Of a stretch of 64,000 nt of DNA, positions 26,106 to 37,594 are shown in pieces. Location of the stretch: positions 26,106,802 through 26,170,801 of the forward strand of contig NC_063258.1 in assembly GCF_019578655.1 (NCBI RefSeq). The letters are read 5' to 3'. The notes beneath the pieces were generated by a model that saw only the letters and a program-made list of their open reading frames with translations, was not told where the DNA came from and did no database searches. The number at the start of each line of letters is the position of its first letter. The stretch's first letter is position 1. Origin of the DNA: Ricinus communis. Its lineage: Eukaryota; Streptophyta; Magnoliopsida; Malpighiales; Euphorbiaceae. Position numbers and translations under genes: made by a program.

Positions 26106-26453
26106 TTTAAAGAGAAATGCTAATCTGGGTTCTTTCTTGAGGTGATTTTTGAGTGAAAAGACTAATCTTTAACTAAAAAAGGAGTCAAAAGGAGAGCAAA
26201 ACGTCTGTTCCTGCGTACGTTTTACTTGGTGGTAACGAGCCCACATATACTCAATTAGCAGATAAGGCATCACTAGTTTGCAGGAAAGAAGACAGTAATT
26301 TCTTTAAATTTTACTTAAATACCCTCTGAGTTTAATGACATATTCTTCTTGAAACAAGGGCATGAATGTCACCAAATCATTTTGACACCAAAATTTCAGG
26401 GTGTACTTCACAAATGTGAAAATTTGCTTTTGAATAGCAGAAAGGCAAAACAA
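26106..26453. promoter_or_regulatory. Divergent (bidirectional) promoter region of BSD2 and the DUF3119 gene
   Basis: Only 348 bp separate the two start codons, which point away from each other, so both transcription starts must lie here. I see no strong TATA box in either direction. That would fit a shared promoter, but initiation sites cannot be placed from sequence alone. Confidence 0.6.
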
Positions 26454-28515
26454 ATGGCTACTGCTCTGCTATCCACTGCTAGCTTTCTCCCTTCACAAAG
26501 TAAGTATATTTATAGTCTCGTTCTTTTTTCCTTTCTCCTTCTTCTTTTCGGCGGTTATAGAAAAATTCACTGTTTAAATTATGCAAGAATCCATTAGAAA
26601 TCACTATTGGGTATTCAATTATAAGCTTTTACTTCCTTGAATGTTTTAGTTTATGCAGATAGGGAAGTGACTGGACTTCTAGTGAACTTGAAGAGTTCTT
26701 TCTATGGCAAAGTGATACATAATCGAAGTCTTTTGAGTAGAGAAGTTGGCAGAACCCACGGAGGCCGAGTTGTGATTGTCTCAGTGGTTTGTAATTCCTT
26801 TCCTTTCAACATATACATGATTTTCATTTTTGTGGCTTACTGAAAATACAGTTACCATTCGCTATCTCATGCAATTTTGGTAGTCTGACTATTGGTGCGG
26901 ATGTATAAAGCTTGTGTTATGCAACACAACTCTCTCAATTTTGCATAAATTGATTGATTTCGACTTTTTTATGTGCTCAGGGATAGCTAGATTACTGGGC
27001 TTGGGACATGGATTAGTTCTTAGTCTTTTAACATAGCTTATTTTCTTGTTCTGCACAGCTTGGAAGGAAGGCACAAAAGAGAGAGACAGTTATTCCTGAA
27101 CCGGATTACCGAATACCAGTTGTCTTAATCGGTCTGTAAATAAGAACTATTGTGTGTGTATGCTTCATATTGATTGGTATCTTCTGTTGTAAAGCCTTCA
27201 CTTTTTTTTTGTGTGGAGGGCAACGAAATGAAATTTGTTAGGGTCCTTGCCTTTGGTGGTTGGCTGGTTGCTCACTGTATACTCCTCTGAAAATCAGGTT
27301 TAGCTGGTGGATTGGCATATTCCAATAATCTGTTACCAGCAGCACCAGTTGGTCTCCTTGGATTGCTCTTATTGTTCCAGGTAACTATTAACCAAAATTG
27401 GTTTAGCAGTAGATATCCCAATCTGCACTTTCTTTTACAGTGTCTGGACCAATCTGTCTTTCATTGTGAAACGATAGTTTCTTGCAATCCAATCTAACTA
27501 TATCTTTCGTCTAGTAAGGAAGTAAAAATAATTTACAGACAAGCCAATCTTTTTACTGAAGTTATTTTGTTGAACAAGCTACTATATGTTGGCACTTGGT
27601 GGATCTGCTTAATACTTTGTGTTTCTTTCTTTCAGACAACAAGAGTGAGATTTGTCTTTGATGATGAGGCTCTGGTTAGTTTCAGTTTTCCTATGAATTG
27701 TATTCATTCTCTAAGACGGTTTAAATCAAGAGATGGATCTTCTTATAATATGTGTATGTAGTAATTTCTCAGCATTATTCCTCATTTTTGCGCATATATT
27801 TAGATGGTAGCATGATCTTTTCATTAAAATGCCAAACTTTTGTTGCCTCAGGCTATTAGGTGATAGGTTCTGCTACATGAATTGTTATGGACTAATTACC
27901 ATCAATTATATTTGGCCATTTCAGAAAAAAAAAGGCCTTATACTGTTTTTCTAGTTTCTATTATTCTTGATTCAGCTTCGTTTTAATACTTCATTTCACC
28001 TCCTAAGCATGTCTTATGTGCTCATAGGAGGTCAAAGTAGGAGACCAGCTTGAGGAATCAGGTGAAAATGTATTCGTAGGTGGAAAAAACCGTTGGAAGT
28101 AAGTATTCCTATGATCCATCCAACTTCAGTGGACAGTCACTGACATATTTATTTTACTACAGGTATTCAACATTTGTGAATTGGGAACTATGGTGGCCAA
28201 ATTTCCCTATTCTGGTGTATTTTAAAGAGAGTCAAACAAAACCTGAAGGACAAGTACACTTCTTCCCAGTTATTTTTGTAAGTATATCATCAAAATCTTA
28301 ATCCGTCAAACGCATTTGGTCTGCTATACATTGACAGATTAGCAATAGAACATAAGGAAACAGTTCATGTATCTGTGAGTGAGTTGGTTTTAAGCTGTTT
28401 CCTATTCTAAGACAGTGACTTTTTTTCTTGTTGTAACTAGAATGGTAAGCAACTTTATGATGTTATGGTGGAGAGAGCTGGCCCCTCAAAAACCAGTGGA
28501 CCAAAACAATCCTAA
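26454..28515 (+). CDS. DUF3119-type plastid membrane protein, function unknown
   Basis: I assign this to the cyanobacteria/plant DUF3119 family from memory of its sequence pattern. No biochemical role is assigned. Exons are 26454-26499, 26659-26786, 27059-27131, 27298-27380, 27636-27674, 28028-28098, 28163-28277 and 28441-28515. They total 630 bp, 209 residues, and all introns are GT-AG. The N-terminus is Ser/Thr/Arg-rich like a transit peptide. A segment with two hydrophobic stretches (VVLIGLAGGLAY, then APVGLLGLLLLFQ) forms one or two membrane spans. A soluble C-terminal part follows (RVRFVFDDEALEVKVGD, GGKNRWKYSTFVNWELWWPN, ILVYFKE, HFFPVIFNGKQLYDVM). The family name should be checked, but the gene model itself is firm. 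Confidence 0.82.
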
Positions 28516-29970
28516 AAGCTTGACTTTCACGATCATAACTATCAAGCAGTCTGGTTGATATTTAATGAGGTATGATAGAATTCATAAAGCATCATCAAAT
28601 TTTTAGTTAAGAGTATCTTATAAACATTATGTATTTGTAGATTAAAAAAAAAGTTCCATAGAAACAATATTCTCTTTCTTATTTCTTAGCTTATTTTTCT
28701 TGCAGGATCGCATGTTGCTTCTGCTGGTTAAAGCTTGAAATTGTACATATTTTGGCCAAATATTGTACGAACCAGTCATCGATATCCTATATATCCTGAT
28801 ACATTTTGTAATTTAGAATCAATTTTAGCTAGTGGAATTCTACGTATCGCACAGGGCTTGTTGCTATCAGTAGTAAAAATTCTATATAGAAATTATTGAT
28901 GGGTATTCTTCTGAACAATTGTGATTTAACAATTACCAGGCATTGTTTGATTCCAAATAGAATCTCATAGGGAGAAGCCAGTCTCTTCTACCTTCTGGTT
29001 TATTGGTTGGCGGAGAATTTTTCTTCGCTTTCCACTTATTTTGAGTTAATATGTACAAGTACTCTACGCTTTTGACTTGCTTCGTTTTGGATTAGGACAC
29101 TTCCGATAACAAGTTCCATGCTTGTTTCAAATCCTGCCCCATTTCTTTACTGATGCTGCTGGACCACACAAACCAATCATCTTTTGCATGTAAACCGGCG
29201 AAGAAGCCTGCAGAAGCGTTTATGCACTTTTGGAGACTGGAAGTTTTCGAGTCCAGAAATCTAAAACCGAAGACCCTTCTTTTTTATTTCAGAAATATCA
29301 TGCAATGGATTTAGCTGCCAGCCAGTTTCTTCCTAGGACACCTGATTCAATTGGATTTGACCTCAATTCCTTACAAAGATTTTATCTTATTACTAACATT
29401 TGCAGTTGAATTCAATCTCCGCACAGTGGGGATCAAACAACAATAATTTTCTCCTGGAAGAACACACTTCGGAAAAGAATAGGTTCCTACAAAGAATCAT
29501 CTGGATTTTCTTTTAAGAAATCCAGTGCAACAGACTGTATGCATTACGAATATTATGCATCACAGAACCATCAAAGATTATAATTGGAAAATCCAAATGC
29601 ACAACCGACAAAACTGAACAAAAAAACTTATCATCTAATCAGCTGACGAGCAATTTTTCTGGAATCTGAGCTTTATGAGCAGCATCTTTGGAGAATGGTT
29701 CTTTTACTCTGACTATTCTATTAGCAGTTGCACCAGCAGAAAGCAAATATCCAAATCGTCATCACCTTTAACCACTATTATGTAAACTCTTGGGGTAGTG
29801 ATATCTAGGCCTGATTATAATTGATATATCTAATTTCCTTCAGAACAACAATGAAGAATCATGAACTGAAGCTAATCAACCAAATTCTTTTCACTGCTTG
29901 GAAGTAAAGATGTGGAAACTAAGTATTGTGGTTAGGTTTTGTTTCATATGGCAGAGTAAATCACCTTTCA
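28516..29970. other. Spacer between the convergent DUF3119 and methyltransferase genes
   Basis: Both flanking genes end here, so both 3' untranslated regions are included. A minus-strand stretch at about 29635-29790 can be read as a short coding-like tail after a frame shift, but I do not recognise it. No transposon ends were identified. Confidence 0.4.
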
Positions 29971-31675
29971 TTAATCCTTAGTGCAGTGAGCATCAGTACC
30001 ATGCATGGTGCAATGTCGATAACCCACATTTTGGAGGAAGTCCCGGATTTCTTTGGCACTACTGTTGCTGGCTTGCAATAACCGCTCATCCTCCTCATAG
30101 ATTAGGTAAGGAGCTTCACCCTTCTTTCTTGACAATAACTTTGAGGCTCCTTTCAATACATGATATTCCCAGCCCTGAACATCAATTTTAAGCAGAAGAA
30201 CTGGCTCAGAGTCTGGAATTAGATCATCGAGGGGAATGGTCCTTACTTGAACCGCTACTTCTTCATTGGACTTGAACGCCAACTTTGCACCAGTGGCTGA
30301 AACAGCACTGTTGTCAAGGCGGCCAACCAGCTGGTGTATTAAAATGGATTATGATGGTCAGTACATCAGATAGAATCATAAAACATATGAAATAGCATGA
30401 AAAAAAAAAATTAATATATGCCAAAAAAGCTGAAAGTTTCATCCTGATTTAGAAGACTTTAGGGTACAAATATTTTGATTTCATAGCAGCAAAAAGATAC
30501 ATTAACCCAAACCTCCTGCACCTTCTATTCAAGAATTTCTCAAATCACAACCATGTAGAACCATCTATTACATTATCAAGATAATATCTGGCAAATTGAC
30601 TCCTGAGAATCCTGTAACTGAAATATATCCGAACGTACCAACCAAACTCTATGCTTGGCCTTGAAAATCCTAGAGAATTTCCTTAATCGCAGACATAAAT
30701 ACTGATCACTAACTATAAATGGATAGCAGCACTTGATTATTTCCAAAAAAGCAACATCTCATGAACAACATGACCACCAGGTTAATTAATGATATTCTTC
30801 TTGAAATGACTCCTTTGCTGGAGGAGAACTGAAGATAAATGTAAAAACTATGATCTTTAGAGAAAAGAATCTAATATAGCATATGACAACCTACTAAATA
30901 TATCAAACAAAAATAAGCGAAGGACCCAAATATAACCCCATGTTATTATAGCATTTCATACGTACATTTGTAACTAATTAGCAGGACTTAAATTTGACAT
31001 CTTATAAATTGCAAAATTCCAACAATCTAATTAAACCAAGATCATTAAACTCATTACCTTATAAAAGGTAATATTCCCAATCTTATCAGAAACGGCAGCT
31101 TCAAAAACGGTAACCAAGTCCCTAACCCTATTAAACCAAATCCCATCACAAATCCTTTGCAAATTCTCAAAAACGGGCTCAAAAGCCAAAACTTTAAAAC
31201 CCATAACAGCAGCAGCAAAACTAGCCATTCCTACATTAGCACCCACATCAACAACAAATCCATTTTCCCCTCTCTTCCCTTCCAACAATTGCTGAATTGT
31301 AGCTGAGATATCAGGCTTCCTAAAGGCCTTACCTTTAAGCAACCTGACAATGTTTTTGTGAGGCTTATCAGGCAAAGAACCAAAATCAGATAAGGAAAAT
31401 AAAAACGGGAACTTTATGTTTTCTACAATGTTAGCAACTACCGGATGAGCTTGTGGAGACTTGGAACAATCAAAAGGGGCAATTGGGTAATTAGAGGACT
31501 GTTTTTGGGATATGGGTTTCGGGATAGAGAGTGAAAGGTTAGGGTTTGATCGAGAATGAGAGGAAAATAAGAAGAAAAGAAGAAGAAGAGAGAGAGAAAT
31601 TAGAAGAAGAAGTAGTAGTGGATTTAAAGAAAATAATTTTGGGTGTTTGTTTTCTCTTTTCCATGCATTTGCCAT
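29971..31675 (-). CDS. FkbM-family (Methyltransf_21) SAM-dependent methyltransferase, membrane-anchored
   Basis: This is a putative S-adenosylmethionine-dependent O-methyltransferase of the FkbM type. The substrate is unknown. Exons (minus strand) are 31058-31675 and 29971-30330, joined across a 727 bp intron. They total 978 bp, 325 residues. Residues ~19-42 form one strongly hydrophobic segment (LLLLLLISLSLLLLFFLF) after a short basic N-terminus, so the protein is probably a type II membrane protein, for example in the Golgi. The SAM-binding motif I is VVDVGANVGMASFAAAVMG, followed by VLAFEPVFENL. The second exon carries the FkbM hallmark LLLKIDVQGWEYHVLKGA. The frame is intact. Neighbouring genes give no hint of a pathway. 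Confidence 0.9.
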
Positions 31676-32706
31676 GGAAAATTAGATAATTTTTGGCAAA
31701 ATTTGGTGATTCAATGATAACAATGTGGTGTCAAATTTTCTGGGGAAAATTGTGATGGGATCTGGATTATGGGATCAAAAGGGTAGAGAGTAAGCTGTGA
31801 GAGTAATGGAAGTATACATGGACAGTGAACTTTTGCAGTTTTAGAGCTGAGAGCCTAGATCCTGCACGAACAGATCTATGTTGGTTTGGATTGGGAGTTA
31901 GCCACGTTAGTCACACACACTATCGGCAAAGATTATCAAATAAAATTCGCTGTTTCTGATCTGACAAAAATATTGCATCATAATTATTTTTTATTGCTTT
32001 TTTTATGTTAGAATTATTATTTTTGTGTTGAATTTTAATAGATTCTATACAAAATTAGGAAAAAAAAACTAGTAAAATATAATATTTCCAATTTGAAATT
32101 CTTTGACAAACTTGCTTTTATTTAGCCAGTTAAAAACAGGTTTCGTGAGGATTGCAGCCTTTATTATTTTACAAAGTTATCTTAGATTCTTAATGTACCG
32201 TGTAATAATGGAACCAGATGATTACTTTACATCATTTTCTTTTTTAGCTAGACAGAATTTCAGCGGTAATTGTTTTTTCCTTTTTTGTCTTTTAAGAAAA
32301 AGAAAGAACTTCGAAGTTTAAATTGTAAACTATAATTATGGAACCAGATATGTTTTAGTAAAAAATATATATATTTACTATGTATTTGTTTTTTAGCAGC
32401 AGCGACTCATTATGTTCTCCATATAACTGTATGTCTATGACTTGGCATCAACTGTTCACAAGTGCTTTTGTTCTTTATCTAAAGGTCTTTTTTATAGGAA
32501 AAAGGAAAAACAGAAAACTTAAAAAGTCACGAAAGGGATAAAACAATTCCTAAAATCATCTATTTGATCCATAATCAAGCAACATAAAATAAAATGAATA
32601 ACCCATTTCCAAAGTGTTAAAATATGCCCACAACATGTTTGATAAAAGAGAGAAGATTTTGGATGAAAAATACTTGGCGTTCGTGTCCCACCTCAGACAG
32701 TGTAAT
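31676..32706. other. Methyltransferase promoter and AT-rich spacer
   Basis: The right-hand boundary is the hAT-like element at 32707. No gene or clear motif was identified in this ~1 kb beyond A/T runs. Confidence 0.4.
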
Positions 32707-33962
32707 TAGGGCTGAGTATAGATCGGTCCAATTCGGTTTATTTATAAATCACTAGTATCATATAAAAACTCAGTTCTTTTAAAATTAAAGGTACCAGTAC
32801 CGTACCAAACATAAAATGATCCGTATCGTATTGTACCAATTTTTACGGTTAAATACAGTTCGCTTCGGTGCTATTTTCGGTTCTAAAAGATTAAAAAATA
32901 CAACTTTAATCAAATACAATTAGAGAAAATATGATTACCACCCTGTAGCATAAAAATATGAATTAGAATTGCATCACATTCTTGAACAACCTGTTTGCAA
33001 TTCAGTCACTTACAAGTACAATAATTCATATAATGTTCAAATACAAACTATTAACATATATGTTACTGCTAGCATAAAAATAATTTGCAGATGGCAATCA
33101 TTAAAATAAATATTTTTCACAGTTACAGCCAACAATTTACTCATAAAAAATAAAAATAAAAAAATAAAAAAATAAAAAAAAATTACCTGGGACTGAGTAA
33201 CAACGTCACAGTTATAGAAAGAAAGCACTAAAGAGGAAGACGTCTACGCGAGCCAATTCTTATTTCTGCCTTTCTGCAAGCCAATTATGCGCGGTGCTAA
33301 AGAGGAAGACGTCTAGGCAAGTTAATTCCTTCATTCTTCCTTTTAATTTTCTGTCTAGAAATTTACTTTAGATATTGTCTTTCTGAATTGAAAATTGAAA
33401 TGTGCAGCTGTATGTCCTAAAGAGAAAAACGTCTACACGAACAAATTTCTTCTTTTTTCCTTTTGATTTTTTGTCCAGAAATTTAGAATTTTATCTTTCT
33501 GAATTGCAAAATGAGAGCTACGGCGATGTGTTCTAAAGAGGAAAATAGTGTATTCTAATTCTTAAAGGTAGATTTGTAGTATGTGGTAAATAAATATATT
33601 AAAGTTAAGTTATTAAATAATAAATTATAAATTTAGTATTAGAGAATGTATATTAATATCAGTATACTATATGATATATTAATATATAATTTATATTTTT
33701 TATAAAATATAAAGTACATTATAGTATTATAGTTATTTTTAATATGTATATTAATAAATATATATAAAAAATTCAGTTATACGATTTGATCCAAATCAGT
33801 ACAAGACGGATCGATTATTGATACGATTATAATATAATTTTTACTAAAAAACCAGTACCATACCGTAATAATAAAAAAAATTTGAAACAACTCAATTCGA
33901 TTATAAAGAATTTCAGTTGTTTTGGTTATGGTATTTTTCGATACGGCTATTCAGTTCCCCTA
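32707..33962. mobile_element. Non-autonomous hAT-like DNA transposon
   Basis: The left end TAGGGCTGAGTATAGATCGG and the reverse complement of the right end (TAGGGGAACTGAATAGCCGTA) form imperfect terminal inverted repeats. The flanks are AGTGTAAT (32699-32706) and ACTGTAAT (33963-33970), an 8 bp target duplication with one mismatch, which is typical of hAT elements. The subterminal regions on both sides carry repeated motifs such as CGGTCCAATTCGG, ACCAGTACC and GATACG. The interior holds a repeated unit starting CTAAAGAGGAAGACGTCTA. No transposase frame is visible in the 1256 bp, so it depends on a helper element. Confidence 0.85.
33228..33545. repeat. Tandem-like repeats inside the hAT-like element
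   Basis: A unit beginning CTAAAGAG(G/A)AAGACGTCTA recurs at about 33228, 33297, 33417 and 33533 (last copy truncated). Spacing is ~69, 120 and 116 bp. The two larger units share CTTTTAATTTTCTGTC-type and TCTTTCTGAATTG segments. Confidence 0.75.
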
Positions 33963-34446
33963 ACTGTAATATACTGATGAGCCCATGTAAAATAAATGAC
34001 CAACTAATGAGATTCTTAAGCCACGCATGGTTTGTCATAAAAATGAAATAAAAAATAATTTCTGAAATATGATTCAGTTTCTTATTTAATAAATAATTTT
34101 AACCCTAGAACAGTAAGATCTAATTATTATCATCTACCATTTCAAAGGCAAACTATGACATGGCCGAGGGTATTAATAGTTTAATCCGAACAACAATAAC
34201 ATAAACATACAAATTAGGAAATCACCAAGATTACTTAAGACCAGGAACACAGCTGCATCACCGCCGAGGAGTTGAATAAATAGCTTTTAATTTGAGCACA
34301 AATAAAAGAAAGCAAAATTATTTTGACAGACAAATATTACAGCACATTTTACAGCAATCATGCCCAATTTTGACATGTTTTTCTGGACAAAATTCCTATA
34401 TGACCTAAAATTTACAGATAAAATAAGAGTATCATTTCCTGAGAAC

Positions 34447-37400
34447 TCACAAGGACAGCTTCTGGATTGCATTTTCTTTGAGTGATGTTACCAATCTACG
34501 GAACACCTTAAGATTGCGGCTGATCTTATCCTGCAGTAACAGGTGACAGCTGTTAATAAACGTGAAAATTGTCCAAAATACTAGAAGCCAAATGCATATA
34601 AACTAATTGGGGACATGAGGAGTAGTAGCCAATCTTGGCCGCAATGGTCATATGTGGCAGCTGGTTTACACTGAATCCTTTGAAGTCACTGAAGTATTTA
34701 GCAGCCTTCTAAAGCGTCATTTAAGCAGTTGAACTTTTGGGGTTAAGTATCCAGAATAGAGTTAGGTGCCTGGGTAGTGTTTAGGCTTGACTGTAGTGCT
34801 AATAATCTTATACCTTTATACACACGCACAAAAAAAAAAAAAGCCCAAAAGGAAAAATAGACGAGGTGCCAGGATTGATTAATTTCCATTTTACTTGAAC
34901 GAATAGTATGTATGTGACTAAATAGAAAAATTAACTCAAACGACCACTTCTAAATTCTTGATTCAATTCATCAAAGATTCTATGTTCTCGACTTTCCTTG
35001 GTTCAAATTGTTTTAGTGCAAACAATCCTAATCCTAACAAAACCAGCAGCCATAATCATGCTACAAACCAACAATATCTCAGGTATTGGAATGCCCATCC
35101 GACTATAATCTGAAATAAAACTCCAGCAAGAAGCATACCTCACTTAATAGTTCAAGTCGTTCTAAAGTGGAAATCAACTTTCCATATAACAAAGACGTCT
35201 CCTGTCTAGAATCAGATTTTGCACCATATGTAATTGCTTTCATTACTCCACCAGTATCAGCTGTCACAAAGCTGCCAAGAACCACAAATCAATTATAACT
35301 TTAATTTGCAATGCTAAACCAATCTGCCAATAACCAACTAGTCAACCTAAGCAAAATAGTATGACAGGCTTCACATGTCACAATAAGAAGTTCAAGCCAA
35401 CCCATAAATACACTGGACATTGGTAAAACCAAAAGAATGCTTCATGTGACTAGGGCTTCAGGGTTCGAAAAACAGAAATAGAATGCTGACAATGCCAAAG
35501 CAAGGGTAAATACATCTAACCATCCCAAAGCTCATAATGCGAAAAGTGCAATGCACTGAACACCCACTAATAGAAATTGCAGAAGATATTACAGCAATAT
35601 TTCATGACAGCCTCCAATATCTACCACCAAATATTTGCGTGTAACAGAGAGGTGAGGGGGAAAATTAAAATAAGAAGAATTATAAGAAAAAAAAACACGC
35701 ACACACCTGTCCTGAAAGTGAACAAGGATAATATTTAGCGCTTGTTCTGCAAGTGGAAGTAATATGGTAATTAGCTGATCTCTATTGACAGCAACCTGGC
35801 ACATTTCCACCATTGCAATATACCTCCTGTAAAATAAGAGAAACCATTGATCATAAAGATTTTTCTGAAACAGTACTAGAAGCCAGGTAAGAAGGTGAGA
35901 AGCCATTGGTGATCACTTTCATCAGAGTGCTGAAATGAACAGCTTAATTACAAGACATTGATCAGAATGATTACATACCTAGTGCATAGACAATCAGAAG
36001 ACTGTATTGTATATTACCAACTTGCAGAAACAAGTTGAGAGAATATGTTAAGGAAAATGTAATAAATAATAAACCAATCATAAAACATCACATCCCAACA
36101 CTAGAAAGTTTAAAAGTAATTAAAATAACAATAATCTGATTGTGGAGCAAAACTAGATTTACAAATAAAGTAGGCAGTGCTAACTCAGCTAAGTCTGATC
36201 CCATACTAGTTGGGGTTGGCTAGGGTCACATCTTCGAAAAGAAAATCTAGTCAACTAAATCCTTTCCTGTTGCTTCTCTTCACATCATTATAGGTCTAAC
36301 CCTCACTTGTCTCCTACAACTTCAGTGCACTAATCTTTGATGTGGATGCATTTTGTAGCACAAAATGCATGTGAGCAAACTATCTCAATCTCCCTTCTCT
36401 CATCCTATCCACCATAGGTGCCACATCCAATTGCAATGTAATCATTCCTTATTCAATAGATCTTTATATTTCAGCACATCCATCTTAATCTCTTCATTTT
36501 CACAATGCTAATATTGTCTACATGTTCATTCACTCCCTACCACTTGCTACCATACATCCTAGCCAGTAGAATCAGAGTGCTGTAAAACTTTGCCCATAAC
36601 ATGGCTGGTATTTTGAGATCATACAAGACATTGAAACTCATTCACGCTTCTCCACGTTAACCATCCTGCTTGACATCCATATCCCTTCCTCATCTCTCTA
36701 CAGTAGAACCTAGGAAATTGAAGTGTATGCCACTATGGACCTTTATACCTCCAGGCTAGCCACTTCAATCACTTTTCCTCTACTACTAAAATTATAATGC
36801 ATGTACTTAACTTGAAATCCCAGATTCTAAGATGCTCCCCTATAACATTAAATTCTTGCCAACACATGCCAGATAACTGCTTCAACACTCTGCCATCTGC
36901 AAACATTATACACCAAGGAGATTTTCCTTGGAAATGTTTTGCCAACTCATCCAGATCCTTCAACAGATTTATGTATCTAATACATACTCCTCTGTATGCC
37001 AAAACCCATATAAAACATCTCCTGATGTAACATACATTTTTCCCATCAGCTAACAATGTCTACGAGTATTTTCTGCACTCAGCAAGGTCTACAATCCATA
37101 TGGAGGGTAATAGGAAGTCAACTCCCATTAAACACATTGCACAATTAACATTTGTATTTTTGAAGATGGATGGCCTGCATCAAAAGTACCATAGGGTTCA
37201 AAACAATGCAAGAATCTTTACAAAACTCCAATTCATAGAGATTCTTCACAGAACAGAGAGGTCAACTTCATATTCTAGCATATACACTTTCAAACAGAAC
37301 AACTAAGCAACCCGTTAGAAGTTGTATTTATCCCAAATCCTTGATTATTGGGCTGTTATAGTGTATATAAGTGGATTGGGCACCCTCTTCCTTTGAGCTA

Positions 37401-37553
37401 GCTTTTGGAAATGAGTTCTATCTAAGCCCATTTATCATGGTATCAGAGCCGGCCTTTATGGTGGGTTTGGACCCAACCCGTTTGCATGTCAAGCTAAGCA
37501 TGAGGGAGGGTGTTAGAAGTTGTATTTATCCCACATCGCTTGGTTACTAGCCC

Positions 37554-37594
<41 letters not shown>

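Noticed and set aside
29635..29790. Minus-strand coding-like tail after a frame shift (GYLLSAGATANRIVRVKEPF)
   Set aside because: Too short, needs a frame shift and matches no family I know; may be the methyltransferase 3' flank.
36797..37030. 77-codon plus-strand frame in the NUP205 intron
   Set aside because: Antisense shadow of the LINE RT remnant.
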